Shown piece after piece: positions 57,083-64,000 of a stretch of DNA of 64,000 bases. Position 1 is the first letter of the stretch. The number at the start of each line of letters is the position of its first letter. Made by a program: the position numbers and the translations under genes. Source of the stretch: Streptomyces monashensis (GTDB lineage: Bacteria; Actinomycetota; Actinomycetes; Streptomycetales; Streptomycetaceae). The stretch lies in the NCBI RefSeq assembly GCF_001866665.1, contig NZ_MLYO01000041.1:1-64000 (forward strand), written 5' to 3'. The notes under the pieces were generated by a model. It did no database searches. It had not been told where the DNA came from and saw only the letters and a program-made list of their open reading frames with translations.

Positions 57083-57607
57083 TCAGCTGATGCCGAGCTT
57101 CGCCAGTGCCGTCGTCCAGTCGGTCATGATGGCGTCCTGCGCGTCGGTGAGGTTGACGGTGCCGGCGCAGACGGCCTTCTTGAGCTTGTTCTCGACCACG
57201 TCCTTGTCGGCCGAGGTCTTGTTGCCGTAGTGCGGTTCGGGCCACAGGTTCTGCTCGCTCCTCGGCGCGCCACCGAGTTCGAGCGGGACGAAGTGGTCCT
57301 CTTCGTAGTCCGAGGTGCTGGTGTCCGTGTAGCCGTACTCCACGATTTGCTTCTTCTTCAACGCGGTGGTGTACGAACTCGGGGGGCGCACCGTCGAGGT
57401 CCAGCCCGACACGCAGATGGTGGAGTTGATGGTGCTCTGCGTGACGTCGGGGTTGAGGGCGCCGGGCTGACACGTGGGGTCGGGGAGGGGAAGGTAGGAC
57501 TGGCTGCACGACTGCGCGTGCGCGGTTGTGGTGGTGACGATGAGCCCCGCCGCGGCGAGGGCGAGAGTGGACAGGGCGGTCACGATGGGGCGTGCCGTTC
57601 GGGACAT
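57083..57607 (-). CDS. Secreted HNH-like protein
   Basis: A 174-residue exported protein. The signal peptide (MSRTARPIVTALSTLALAAA, cleavage near TAHAQ) precedes a Cys-containing N-terminal part. The core EEDHFVPLELGGAPRSEQNLWPEP matches the D-H-x-x-P-L-x-x-G-G...N-L-W-P pattern of small HNH-type proteins, followed by helix KDVVENKLKKAVC. The pattern suggests a secreted nuclease, but only one His is obvious and activity is unproven. ATG 57607 chosen at the signal peptide. Monocistronic, with a terminator behind it. Confidence 0.7.
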   Translation of the reverse strand: MSRTARPIVTALSTLALAAAGLIVTTTTAHAQSCSQSYLPLPDPTCQPGALNPDVTQSTINSTICVSGWTSTVRPPSSYTTALKKKQIVEYGYTDTSTSDYEEDHFVPLELGGAPRSEQNLWPEPHYGNKTSADKDVVENKLKKAVCAGTVNLTDAQDAIMTDWTTALAKLGIS

Positions 57608-57794
57608 GTGGGGGATCTCCCGGTGTGGTGCCCGGCATTCGTCCGGGCGGTCATGGTCATGACAACACGGGATCATCTATGCGAGTAGATGCTTTGCCGC
57701 CCGGGGAAATCCTTTGGTTGAAGATTTGTCCACGGCAGGGGTGGTCAAGGCCAAGTTCTGGCCGGAACTTGGTTGTTGACAGTGGCGACGCGCG

Positions 57795-58415
57795 TCACTC
57801 CGGGCCGTAGTAGAGCCGGAGGAACTCCTCCAGCGCCGCGTCGACCCCCGCCCGGTCACCGGTGGCGAGCAGGTCGAGCAGCAGGCCGCGGACGGTGGCG
57901 AGGCCGAACCGGGCGCGGTTGCGGGCCGATACGGGATCGGCCCCGGCCGCAGTCTCGGCGGCCACCAGTGGCTCCAGCCAGTCCGACACGAGGCCGTCGA
58001 GGACCGGGACGGCCTCCGGGCGGCCGCGCAGCGCCTGCCCGCACAGCTCGAAGAAGAGCCGCTCCTGGCCGGCCAGTCCGGGGTCCGTCAACCGGTGCCA
58101 CAGCCGGCGGGCGGCCTCGACGGACGACAGGCCCGGTTCCAGGCGGAGTTGGGACAGCAGCTCGCGCCGGCGCCGTTCCGACGTCCGGACGATCTCGACG
58201 AGAAGCTGTTCCTTGGAGCCGAAGTAGTGGATCAGCATGCGGTGGCTGACGCCGATCGCGGCGCCCAGGCGGCGCAGGCTCACGTCCGCGATGCCGTGTG
58301 CCGCGACGTGGTCGACGGCCGCGTCCACCAGCTGGGCGCGCCGGTCCCCGTCCGTACCGGGCACGGTCCCGCCCTGTGGGTGCGAGTCCGGATTCGGGTC
58401 ATCGGTCTTCGCCAC
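57795..58415 (-). CDS. TetR family regulator, divergent from SRPBCC gene
   Basis: A 206-residue TetR protein: HTH segment VSLRRLGAAIGVSHRMLIHYFG (about residues 40-61) and a C-terminal ligand domain with FFELCGQALRGRP and ARFGLATVRGLLLDLLAT. GTG 58415 was chosen because the longer frame to 58475 runs through two palindromic operators. The gene faces away from a polyketide-cyclase-like SRPBCC gene 46 bases away. The two operators between them make autoregulation and control of the partner very likely. Ligand presumably a hydrophobic compound. Confidence 0.87.
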   Translation of the reverse strand: MAKTDDPNPDSHPQGGTVPGTDGDRRAQLVDAAVDHVAAHGIADVSLRRLGAAIGVSHRMLIHYFGSKEQLLVEIVRTSERRRRELLSQLRLEPGLSSVEAARRLWHRLTDPGLAGQERLFFELCGQALRGRPEAVPVLDGLVSDWLEPLVAAETAAGADPVSARNRARFGLATVRGLLLDLLATGDRAGVDAALEEFLRLYYGPE

Positions 58416-58423
58416 GTCGCGAG

Positions 58424-58462
58424 TGTACCGAGTGGTACATGCCGGATGTACCGTGTGGTACA
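58424..58462. promoter_or_regulatory. Two perfect TetR operator palindromes
   Basis: TGTACC-GAGT-GGTACA (58424-58439) and TGTACC-GTGT-GGTACA (58447-58462) have identical 6-bp arms and are 23 bases centre to centre, about two helical turns, in the divergent promoter. The second ends on the first base of the SRPBCC start codon, so binding there would block a leaderless transcript. Confidence 0.85.
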
Positions 58463-58926
58463 TGAAGTCTGTCACCGTGTCGACCGACGTACCGCAGACG
58501 CCCGAGCAGGTCTACGACTTCCTCGATGTCATGGCTCACCACGAGCGCTTCACCGACCACTACCTGAGCGACTGGCGCTACAGCGGCCCCGCCCGCGGCA
58601 TCGGATCGTGCGCCACGGTCACCGCCGCGCTCGGCGGCGCCAGGACCGACGTCACCATCGAGGTCGTCGAGGCCGACGCGCCCCGCCGTATCGTCGAACG
58701 GAACGTCAGCGCGGGCGGGCGGCGCCTGGCCCACGGCACCTACACACTCGCACCGCTGCGCACCGGCGGGAGCCGCGTCGCGTTCACGTACGCCTGGGTC
58801 CGCGCCCCGCTCGCCGACCGCATGCTCGCACCCGTCGTCCGGGCCGTGATGCGGCGCGCCAACCGCACGGTCATGCGACGCCTCGCCGCCGAACTGGCCC
58901 ACCACACCTCCGCGGCCGACTCCTGA
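58462..58926 (+). CDS. SRPBCC family (START-like) protein
   Basis: A 154-residue START/polyketide-cyclase-like fold protein. Segments TPEQVYDFLDVMAHHERFTDHYLSDWRYSG and IVERNVSAGGRRLAHGTYTLAPL fit the Polyketide_cyc2 / SRPBCC pattern, with a C-terminal amphipathic helix (MRRANRTVMRRLAAEL). Likely binds a hydrophobic ligand. The ATG at 58462 overlaps the second TetR operator; no ribosome site is visible, so translation is probably leaderless. A TGA at 58924-58926 abuts the tandem duplication. Confidence 0.8.
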   Translation: MKSVTVSTDVPQTPEQVYDFLDVMAHHERFTDHYLSDWRYSGPARGIGSCATVTAALGGARTDVTIEVVEADAPRRIVERNVSAGGRRLAHGTYTLAPLRTGGSRVAFTYAWVRAPLADRMLAPVVRAVMRRANRTVMRRLAAELAHHTSAADS

Positions 58927-59371
58927 GGCCGGGCGGCGCGCAGCCGCCCCACGTGGCCGCCCTGGCCTACGGTCCCACGCGTGGTACACCGCTCGCCCGA
59001 CGTCCGCCTCGACAGCCCCGGCGCCTGTGACCCGGCCGCCGAACGCATGGTGCGCGGGGTCCGGATGGGCGCCGGTGCGCCGCGGGCTCCCGCGACCGCG
59101 TCACTCGCCCTGGGTGCGCCGTACGCACTCCGTGACCACGTCCCGCAGGCCGGGCGGCGCGCAGCCGCCCCACGTGGCCGCCCTGGCCTACGGTCCCACG
59201 CGTGGTACACCGCTCGCCCGACGTCCGCCTCGACAGCCCCGGCGCCTGTGACCCGGCCGCCGAACGCATGGTGCGCGGGGTCCGGATGGGCGCCGGTGCG
59301 CCGCGGGCTCCCGCGACCGCGTCACTCGCCCTGGGTGCGCCGTACGCACTCCGTGACCACGTCCCGCAGGC
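58926..59371. repeat. Exact tandem duplication, 221-bp period
   Basis: 58926-59150 and 59147-59371 are identical over 225 bases, sharing 4 junction bases (AGGC). The unit holds the last ~50 bases of the YbdK-type gene (59322-59371) plus ~170 bases of downstream sequence. The copy ends within 1 base of the SRPBCC stop. No inverted ends or transposase are present. Perfect identity implies a recent event, or an assembly artefact. Apart from the gene tail, no gene was seen in 58927-59321. Confidence 0.9.
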
Positions 59372-60413
59372 TGCCCGTGCGTTCCAGGAGCAGCCGCTGT
59401 TCGCAGGCGCCGTTGCCCCGGCCGAGCAGCCGGGCCACCGTGTGTTCGACGCGGGCCGCGTCACCGTTCTCGGCGAGGGCGTCGCCGATGTGGTCGAGCA
59501 GCGAGCGCACCACGTCCGCGGCGGGCCGGGGCCGCATGGTCGCCGGGTCGAGCAGGTACTCGTCCAGGCCCGCGTGGGCGGCCTGCCAGGACGCCAGCCG
59601 CAGCAGGCTGACACTGTGGTCGAGCGGCGGCTCGCCCGCCCGCCAGTCGCGAGCCGCCGTCTCCACCAGGGCACGGCCCAGCGCGGCGACGAGGACCGCG
59701 GTCTCCGCGTGCAGACACACGTCCGCCACCCGGATCTCCACGGTCGGGTAGCGCGCGGACGGGCGCGCGTCGAAGTAGGCCATCGCCTCGTCGAGTATCA
59801 CCCCGGTGGCCAGCATGTCCGCCACCCGCCGGTGATAGCCCTCGGTGGACTCGAACAGCTCGGTCGGTCCCGCCGACGGCCATCGGTTCCACAGACGGCT
59901 GCGGTAGGCGGCGTAGCCGGTGTCCCGGCCCTGGCAGAACGGCGAGTTGGCGCTGAGCGCGCACAGTACGGGGAGCCAGGGACGCAGCCGGTCGACCACG
60001 GCCACGGCCTCCTCGTCGGAGTGCACCGACACGTGCACATGGCAGCCGCACACCATCTGCTCCCGGGCGGTGATCCCGTACCGCTCGGCCAGCCATTGGT
60101 AGCGCTCGTTCACCGTGATCGTCGGGCTCACGGGCAACGGGGAGGTGGCCAGCGCTGCCACCGCACAGCCGATCTCGCCCGCGTGCCGGGCCGCCTCCTT
60201 GCGGCAGTGCATGATCTCGGCGCCGAGGACCTCCATCTCCGCGTGCGGGCGCGTGGCGAATTCCAGCATCTGCCCGAACAGCTCCTTCTCGAACACCTCC
60301 TGTCCGGGGTCGTCCTCGGTCGCGTGGGCGAGGACGGCGGCCGACATGGCCTGCGGCTCCCCGCTGCGGGGATCGACCAGAAGGAGCTCCTCCTCCACGC
60401 CTACCGTGCGCAC
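59322..60413 (-). CDS. YbdK-type carboxylate-amine ligase
   Basis: A 363-residue member of the glutamate-cysteine ligase 2 (YbdK) family, ATP-dependent carboxylate-amine ligases of largely unknown physiological role. Signatures: TVGVEEELLLVDP at the N-terminus, GCHVHVSVHSDEEAV centrally, LSANSPFCQGRDTGYAAYRSRLW and YPTVEIRVADVCLHAETAVLVAAL. GTG 60413 was chosen, with AAGGCGG upstream; the longer frame has low-complexity residues with no family match. The last ~16 codons lie inside a tandemly duplicated segment, but the gene itself is intact. Confidence 0.85.
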   Translation of the reverse strand: MRTVGVEEELLLVDPRSGEPQAMSAAVLAHATEDDPGQEVFEKELFGQMLEFATRPHAEMEVLGAEIMHCRKEAARHAGEIGCAVAALATSPLPVSPTITVNERYQWLAERYGITAREQMVCGCHVHVSVHSDEEAVAVVDRLRPWLPVLCALSANSPFCQGRDTGYAAYRSRLWNRWPSAGPTELFESTEGYHRRVADMLATGVILDEAMAYFDARPSARYPTVEIRVADVCLHAETAVLVAALGRALVETAARDWRAGEPPLDHSVSLLRLASWQAAHAGLDEYLLDPATMRPRPAADVVRSLLDHIGDALAENGDAARVEHTVARLLGRGNGACEQRLLLERTGSLRDVVTECVRRTQGE

Positions 60414-60673
60414 CTGTGTGCCGCCTTCCTGCTCGGTACGGCCCGGGGGTATCCGGCGCCCGGAGATGCCCGGTGCCCAGGGGTCGTCGCCACGCCGAAA
60501 CCCGGAACCGCCCCCCGCACCCCGCCGCAGGCCTGCTGCGCCGCGAGAGCGGACGGCGACCGGGCCGACGACCGACGGGGCAGGGCCGCCCCGGAGGCCG
60601 TCGGGCCCTCTGTACGCGAAATCCATCGTAATCACGTCCGGGAGCCGCTTCCTGGGGACCGCGTGGGTGGCCT

Positions 60674-61054
60674 TCAGGCGCGCGGTCCCCTCGTGTGCTC
60701 CAGGGCCTTGCGCGCGGCGAGACAGCCCGCGATCTTGAAGGCGAGATCATGGGAACCGAGCGTGTGGGCGCGGATCTGTCGCAGTACCACCCTGGCCGCG
60801 GTCACGACCCCGTGCTCGGGCAGACTCAACTGCTCCCGGATGCCCGCGGCGATCGCGGCGAAGAAGCGCGGCAGATCCTCGGCGGGTTCGTACTCCACCG
60901 TCAGCCCCTTCGGCACCTGGAAGGCGAAGCCCTCGGCCGCGGGCTCGAAATCCACCGTGATGTCCGCGAACTGCGGCGCGCAGTTCTGCCGTTGGTGCAG
61001 CACACGCACGCCACGGATCGGATACGGCGGAAACCGGACCAGTGCTGACGTCAT
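60674..61054 (-). CDS. Stand-alone EF-G domain IV-like protein
   Basis: A 126-residue protein that looks like domain IV (plus a little beyond) of elongation factor G or TetM-type ribosomal protection proteins: ITVDFEPA, FFAAIAAGIREQL, then VVLRQIRAHTLGSHDLAFKIAGCLAARKAL, where EF-G has the H-x-V-D-S-S-x-x-A-F-K-I-A segment. No GTPase domain accompanies it here. The ATG at 61054 begins MTSALVRFPPYP. Whether it touches the ribosome is unknown; domain IV enters the decoding site in EF-G. Confidence 0.65.
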   Translation of the reverse strand: MTSALVRFPPYPIRGVRVLHQRQNCAPQFADITVDFEPAAEGFAFQVPKGLTVEYEPAEDLPRFFAAIAAGIREQLSLPEHGVVTAARVVLRQIRAHTLGSHDLAFKIAGCLAARKALEHTRGPRA

Positions 61055-61439
61055 GCCACGACGTTACCCCCGCACGACCCGGTCGGCGCGGTCGCAGAGC
61101 CCGGTGGATCCTGGTCGCGGCGCGCGCACGTCAGGCAGGTGGCACGGCGGCGGTGGCCGCGGCGATGGCGTCTGCCGGTCGGTTCCTGCGGCGATCGCCG
61201 TTCGCCACCGCGCAGTTCGCGCGGGGGCATGCCCACGGCCGGCGCACCGGTGAGTGCGGGGCCGGTGCGGTAGGCGACGAGGAAGCGGCCGTCCGCCATG
61301 TCACGCCCGGTCCGCGGGTCCACGCCGTCGGCGCGGTGCACGTCCGCCCCACCGGCTCGGCGTGCGGCGCTTGAACTACGGGGCCGGCCGCAGCGTGGCC
61401 TGCGAACTCCGTCCGCCGGCCTGGCCCGGGCGCGTCGGC
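61055..61439. other. 385-base stretch without a confident gene
   Basis: No frame has both a start with a ribosome site and a family match. A minus-strand stretch near 61220-61340 (DMADGRFLVAYRTGPAL) shows weak coding character and may be a relic. Confidence 0.35.
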
Positions 61440-62237
61440 TCAGGCGGGCCGGCCCCAGTCCAGCCGGTCGGCGAGGCCTGCGGCGGCGAAGGCGGCTGCC
61501 AGTTCGTCGCGGCCCTCGGTGAAGTGGGCCCAGCTGTCGTAGTGCGCGGGTACGACCCGGCGGGCGCCGAGGATCTGTGCGGCCTCGGCGGCCCGGGCGC
61601 TGTCGAGGACGATCGGCGCGCCGTCGAACAGGACGGGGAAGCGGGGGGCTCCGGCGAAGAGGACGGCGGTGTCCACCGGGGCGAACCGACCGGCGATCTC
61701 CCTGACCGCGTCGAGGGAGGCGTTGTCGCCGCTGACGTGGACGGTGGGCAGGCCGGCGCCGGTGAGGACGAAGCCGACGACCTGACCCGTGCTCGGCTCG
61801 GTCTCCTCGCGCGTCCCCGGGCCGTGGATCGCGGGTACGCCGGTCACGGTGATCGTGCCGCCGTCCGGGCGGCTCAGCTCCATGGACTCCCAGTCGGCCA
61901 GGCCCTTGGCCGTGCCGCCGAGGCGCCGGCCGCCGCCGGGCGTCGTGAGGGTGAGCGGGACGTCGGCGAGCAGGGCGCGGCCGGAGTCGTCGAGGTTGTC
62001 GGCGTGCTCGTCGTGCGAGAGCAGGACCACGTCGATGGGGCCGATGTCGGCGGGAGTGGCGGTGGAGGGAGCGGTCTTGGTCAGGACCGGGCGGCCGGGC
62101 CGGCCGTGGTCGCCGGGGCCGTCGAAGGTCGGGTCGGTCAGGAATCGCAGGCCGCCGTATTCGAACAGGACCGTCGGGCCGCCGAGGACGTGGACCGGGA
62201 ACGGGTGGGTGGCCGCGGGGAGGGAGGGCGAGGACAT
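61440..62237 (-). CDS. MBL-fold metal-dependent hydrolase (UlaG-like)
   Basis: A 265-residue metallo-beta-lactamase-fold protein: LGGPTVLFEYGGLRFLTDP at the N-terminus, metal motif LLSHDEHADNLDD (S-H-x-E-H-x-D variant of HxHxDH), then VPAIHGPG, VHVSGDNASLD and VVPAHYDSWAHF. These fit the broad UlaG/RomA-like group, often lactonases or phosphodiesterases. ATG 62237. Divergent from the CGNR-type regulator gene with repeated heptamers between them, so the two probably form a regulator-enzyme pair. Confidence 0.85.
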   Translation of the reverse strand: MSSPSLPAATHPFPVHVLGGPTVLFEYGGLRFLTDPTFDGPGDHGRPGRPVLTKTAPSTATPADIGPIDVVLLSHDEHADNLDDSGRALLADVPLTLTTPGGGRRLGGTAKGLADWESMELSRPDGGTITVTGVPAIHGPGTREETEPSTGQVVGFVLTGAGLPTVHVSGDNASLDAVREIAGRFAPVDTAVLFAGAPRFPVLFDGAPIVLDSARAAEAAQILGARRVVPAHYDSWAHFTEGRDELAAAFAAAGLADRLDWGRPA

Positions 62238-62248
62238 GGTGGAGTCAC

Positions 62249-62300
62249 CTCACGGATAGATTCCAGTGAACCGTGAGATGACGGTAGTCGCTTCTCACGG
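62249..62300. promoter_or_regulatory. Three copies of a CTCACGG heptamer in the divergent promoter
   Basis: CTCACGG at 62249-62255, its inverse CCGTGAG at 62271-62277, and CTCACGG again at 62294-62300 lie in the 105-base divergent promoter between the MBL and CGNR genes. Start-to-start spacings are 22 and 23 bases, about two helical turns, consistent with binding sites for the adjacent regulator. Confidence 0.6.
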
Positions 62301-62342
62301 ATGAGCGCAAGCCGTACCATGAGGAGCGTGAAGGAGCACGTC

Positions 62343-62927
62343 ATGGAAGAACCGGCCCTGCCGCCCGCCCAGGGCGAGGAGGAGCATGTCTCCCTGGCCC
62401 TCGCCAACAGCTCGATCACACTGCCCGGCGGGCACACGGTCGATCTCCTGGCGACTCCGGCGCGGGCGAACCGCTGGCTGACGGCACGCGGTCTCGCGCC
62501 GGTCGACGCCGGCATGCTGGAGATGTGCACGACCCAACTGCGGTCACTGCGCGAACAGATCAGGTCGCTGCTCGCCTCCCGGACCGCGGGACTGCCCGCC
62601 CTCCCCGCGGCCGTCGCGGCCGTCAACGACGCCATGACCCGCGTCCCCACCGCCCCGCTGCTGCACTGGGACGACGAGAAGGGTCCCTATCGCGCCACAC
62701 CGCATCCCACCACCGCGATCGTCGAGCACGCACTGGCCGCCCTCGCGGCCGACGCCGCCGAGCTGCTCACCGGCCCCGACGCCGATCGCCTCACCGCCTG
62801 CGGCTCGGCCCCCTGCAACCGCTACCTGCTCCGTCACGGCCGACGCCACTGGTGCTCCACCCGCTGCGGCGACCGCGCCCGCGCCGCGCGCGCCTACGCC
62901 CGCCGCGGCCGGCCCGGGGCGGAATGA
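62343..62927 (+). CDS. ABATE/CGNR zinc-finger transcriptional regulator
   Basis: A 194-residue protein with an N-terminal ABATE-type effector domain (LALANSSITLPGGHTVDLLATPARANRWL) and a C-terminal CGNR zinc finger: CGSAPCNRYLLRHGRRHWCSTRCGDRARAARAYARR, with four Cys ligands (C-x4-C...C-x3-C). The C-terminal basic tail fits DNA binding. ATG 62343 lies 6 bases after AAGGAG; earlier in-frame codons are possible. Predicted to regulate the divergent MBL hydrolase and itself via the heptamer repeats. Ligand unknown. Confidence 0.82.
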   Translation: MEEPALPPAQGEEEHVSLALANSSITLPGGHTVDLLATPARANRWLTARGLAPVDAGMLEMCTTQLRSLREQIRSLLASRTAGLPALPAAVAAVNDAMTRVPTAPLLHWDDEKGPYRATPHPTTAIVEHALAALAADAAELLTGPDADRLTACGSAPCNRYLLRHGRRHWCSTRCGDRARAARAYARRGRPGAE

Positions 62928-63092
62928 CGAACCTGCCGGGCCGACGGGCGAGGGATCGTAGGACTGTTCGGGTGCACGACTGCGCGCCCGAGGTCGGTGT
63001 CGGTCAAGTGGGGAGATCGGCAGGAGGGTTGAGTCTGTCGCGGATGTCGCGGATGTCGCGTGCGAGGCGCCGGTCTGCCCGCCCGGGCACAT

Positions 63093-63391
63093 GATCTCGC
63101 CGCGGGCGTCGTCGATGGTCTTGCCGTGTTCGGCGGAGATGATCCGGCCGAGTTCTTCCTCGTGTTCGAGCAGGAGTTGGCGGAAGGTGAACATGACCTG
63201 GGTGCGTTGGGTGAGGGAGGACTGCGACCAGGTCTCGAAGGCCTTGGCGGCGGCGGTGACGGCGGCGTCGATCTCGGCGGTGCCGCCGAGGACGACCCGG
63301 GCCTGTTCGGCGCCGGTGGCGGGGTTGAACACGGGCTGGGTGGCGTGCCGGACACTGGCGCGCCGTTGATCCAGTGCGGGATGGACTTCAC
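63093..63391 (-). pseudogene. mmsA: Frameshifted, truncated methylmalonate-semialdehyde dehydrogenase fragment
   Basis: The first ~100 codons of an MmsA/IolA gene. GTG 63391 (AAGGAA upstream) starts K-S-I-P-H-W-I-N-G-A-P-V-S-G in one frame; the continuation RHATQPVFNPATGAEQARV and EEELGRIISAEHGKTIDDARGEI is in another. So there is an indel near 63345, and the homology stops abruptly at about 63093, losing four-fifths of the gene including the catalytic Cys. It lies 13 bases after iolD on the same strand, where intact inositol operons place mmsA. Confidence 0.8.
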
Positions 63392-63404
63392 GTGAGATTC
63401 CTTG

Positions 63405-64000
63405 TCAGAGGTAGTGCCGCTGGGGGCGCTTGCGGTCGGCGTACGTCTCGTATGCGGCCCGGGTGGTGTCGAGGGCGGAGGTCTGGCTGACGGGGACGTC
63501 CCACCAGGCGTGGGCGGGCGGGTTGGGGCCGTAGAGGTCGCTCTCGACGTGGACGACGGTGGTGCGGTCGGCTGCTTTGGCCTTCTCCATCGCGGTACGG
63601 AATTCGTCGGCGGTGGTGGCGTGGAGGACGTCGGCGCCGAGGGAGGAGGCGTTGGCGGCGAGGTCGACGGGGAGGACGTCGCCGTCCAGCTGCCCCGAAT
63701 CATCGTTGCGGTAGCGGTATGTGGTGCCGAAGCGTTGTGAGCCGAGGGATTCGGAGAGGGAGCCGATGGAGGCGAAGCCGTGGTTCTGGACGAGGACGAT
63801 GATGACCTTCAGTCCTTCGGAGACCATGGTGACGATCTCCTGGGCCATCATGAGGTAGGAGCCGTCGCCGACGAGGACGACGACCTCGCGGGTGGGGTCG
63901 GCCATCTTCGCGCCGACTCCGGCGGCGATTTCGTAGCCCATGCAGGAGTAGGCGTACTCGACGTGGTAGGCCTTGGGGTCGCGGGCGCGCCAGAGTTGCT
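63405..64000 (-). CDS. iolD: 3D-trihydroxycyclohexane-1,2-dione acylhydrolase, C-terminal part
   Basis: Partial: the gene runs off the right edge, leaving about 198 C-terminal residues. The ThDP-binding region is visible as VVVLVGDGSYLMMAQEIVTM followed by NHGFASIGSLSESLG, the IolD-specific continuation. C-terminal VESDLYGPNPPAHAWWDVPVSQ is characteristic. IolD opens the ring of the diketo intermediate in myo-inositol breakdown. It should belong to an inositol cluster to the right, upstream of the broken mmsA fragment. Confidence 0.85.
   Translation of the reverse strand, partial: QLWRARDPKAYHVEYAYSCMGYEIAAGVGAKMADPTREVVVLVGDGSYLMMAQEIVTMVSEGLKVIIVLVQNHGFASIGSLSESLGSQRFGTTYRYRNDDSGQLDGDVLPVDLAANASSLGADVLHATTADEFRTAMEKAKAADRTTVVHVESDLYGPNPPAHAWWDVPVSQTSALDTTRAAYETYADRKRPQRHYL

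Overview
The window is high-GC actinobacterial DNA and almost certainly comes from a Streptomyces chromosome. The evidence is a strong G/C bias at third codon positions, a mycothiol-type formaldehyde dehydrogenase, a near full-length epsilon-poly-L-lysine synthetase, a SigF-type sigma factor, an ANTAR protein, a SpoIIE-type phosphatase with a fused kinase-like domain, the 55-residue 'hydrophobic protein' ending WYRW, and many TTG/GTG or leaderless starts. No rRNA, tRNA, CRISPR array or intact insertion sequence was seen. All coordinates were read by eye; family assignments rest on motif recognition and none was checked by a database search.

Layout. 1-15 kb holds mixed housekeeping and accessory genes: quinone oxidoreductase, TetR, saccharopine dehydrogenase-like enzyme, an enolase-superfamily enzyme, sigma factor, ANTAR regulator, an alpha/beta hydrolase translationally coupled to a cholesterol-oxidase-like GMC enzyme, a frameshifted lipoprotein gene, an MFS exporter, lgt and a MarR regulator. 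14.3-19.7 kb is a two-gene minus-strand operon: an epsilon-poly-L-lysine synthetase (pls) and an M1 peptidase with an ATGA overlap. msrA is divergent from it.

20.7-46.2 kb is the centrepiece, a continuous choline / glycine betaine catabolic island. An ABC importer (30.7-34.8 kb) brings in the quaternary amine. BetA and BetB oxidise choline to betaine. A three-component Rieske monooxygenase (ferredoxin, reductase, oxygenase at 22.8-25.6 kb) should demethylate betaine. Dimethylglycine dehydrogenase, heterotetrameric sarcosine oxidase (with its delta and alpha subunits fused into one polypeptide) and GlyA complete the path to glycine and serine. The C1 units released are handled by a mycothiol-dependent formaldehyde dehydrogenase with a metallo-beta-lactamase hydrolase, a MetF-like reductase, PurU, and a truncated relic of FolD. 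Two near-identical IclR regulators flank parts of the island. A 17-bp palindrome of consensus GTTGCG-N5-CGCAAC recurs in the promoters of nearly every transcription unit, usually just downstream of a TTGAC(A/C/G) promoter, so the island looks like one regulon.

46-64 kb is accessory again: an exporter with a secreted hydrolase and a PaaX-type regulator, a gene-poor 1-kb stretch, an atypical type III polyketide synthase, a SpoIIE/PP2C switch protein, an L,D-transpeptidase, a secreted HNH-like protein, a TetR/SRPBCC divergent pair with two perfect operators, an exact 221-bp tandem duplication at the 3' end of a YbdK-type ligase gene, a stand-alone EF-G domain IV protein, an MBL/CGNR divergent pair with a repeated heptamer, and the edge of an inositol-catabolism locus (iolD) followed by a broken mmsA fragment.
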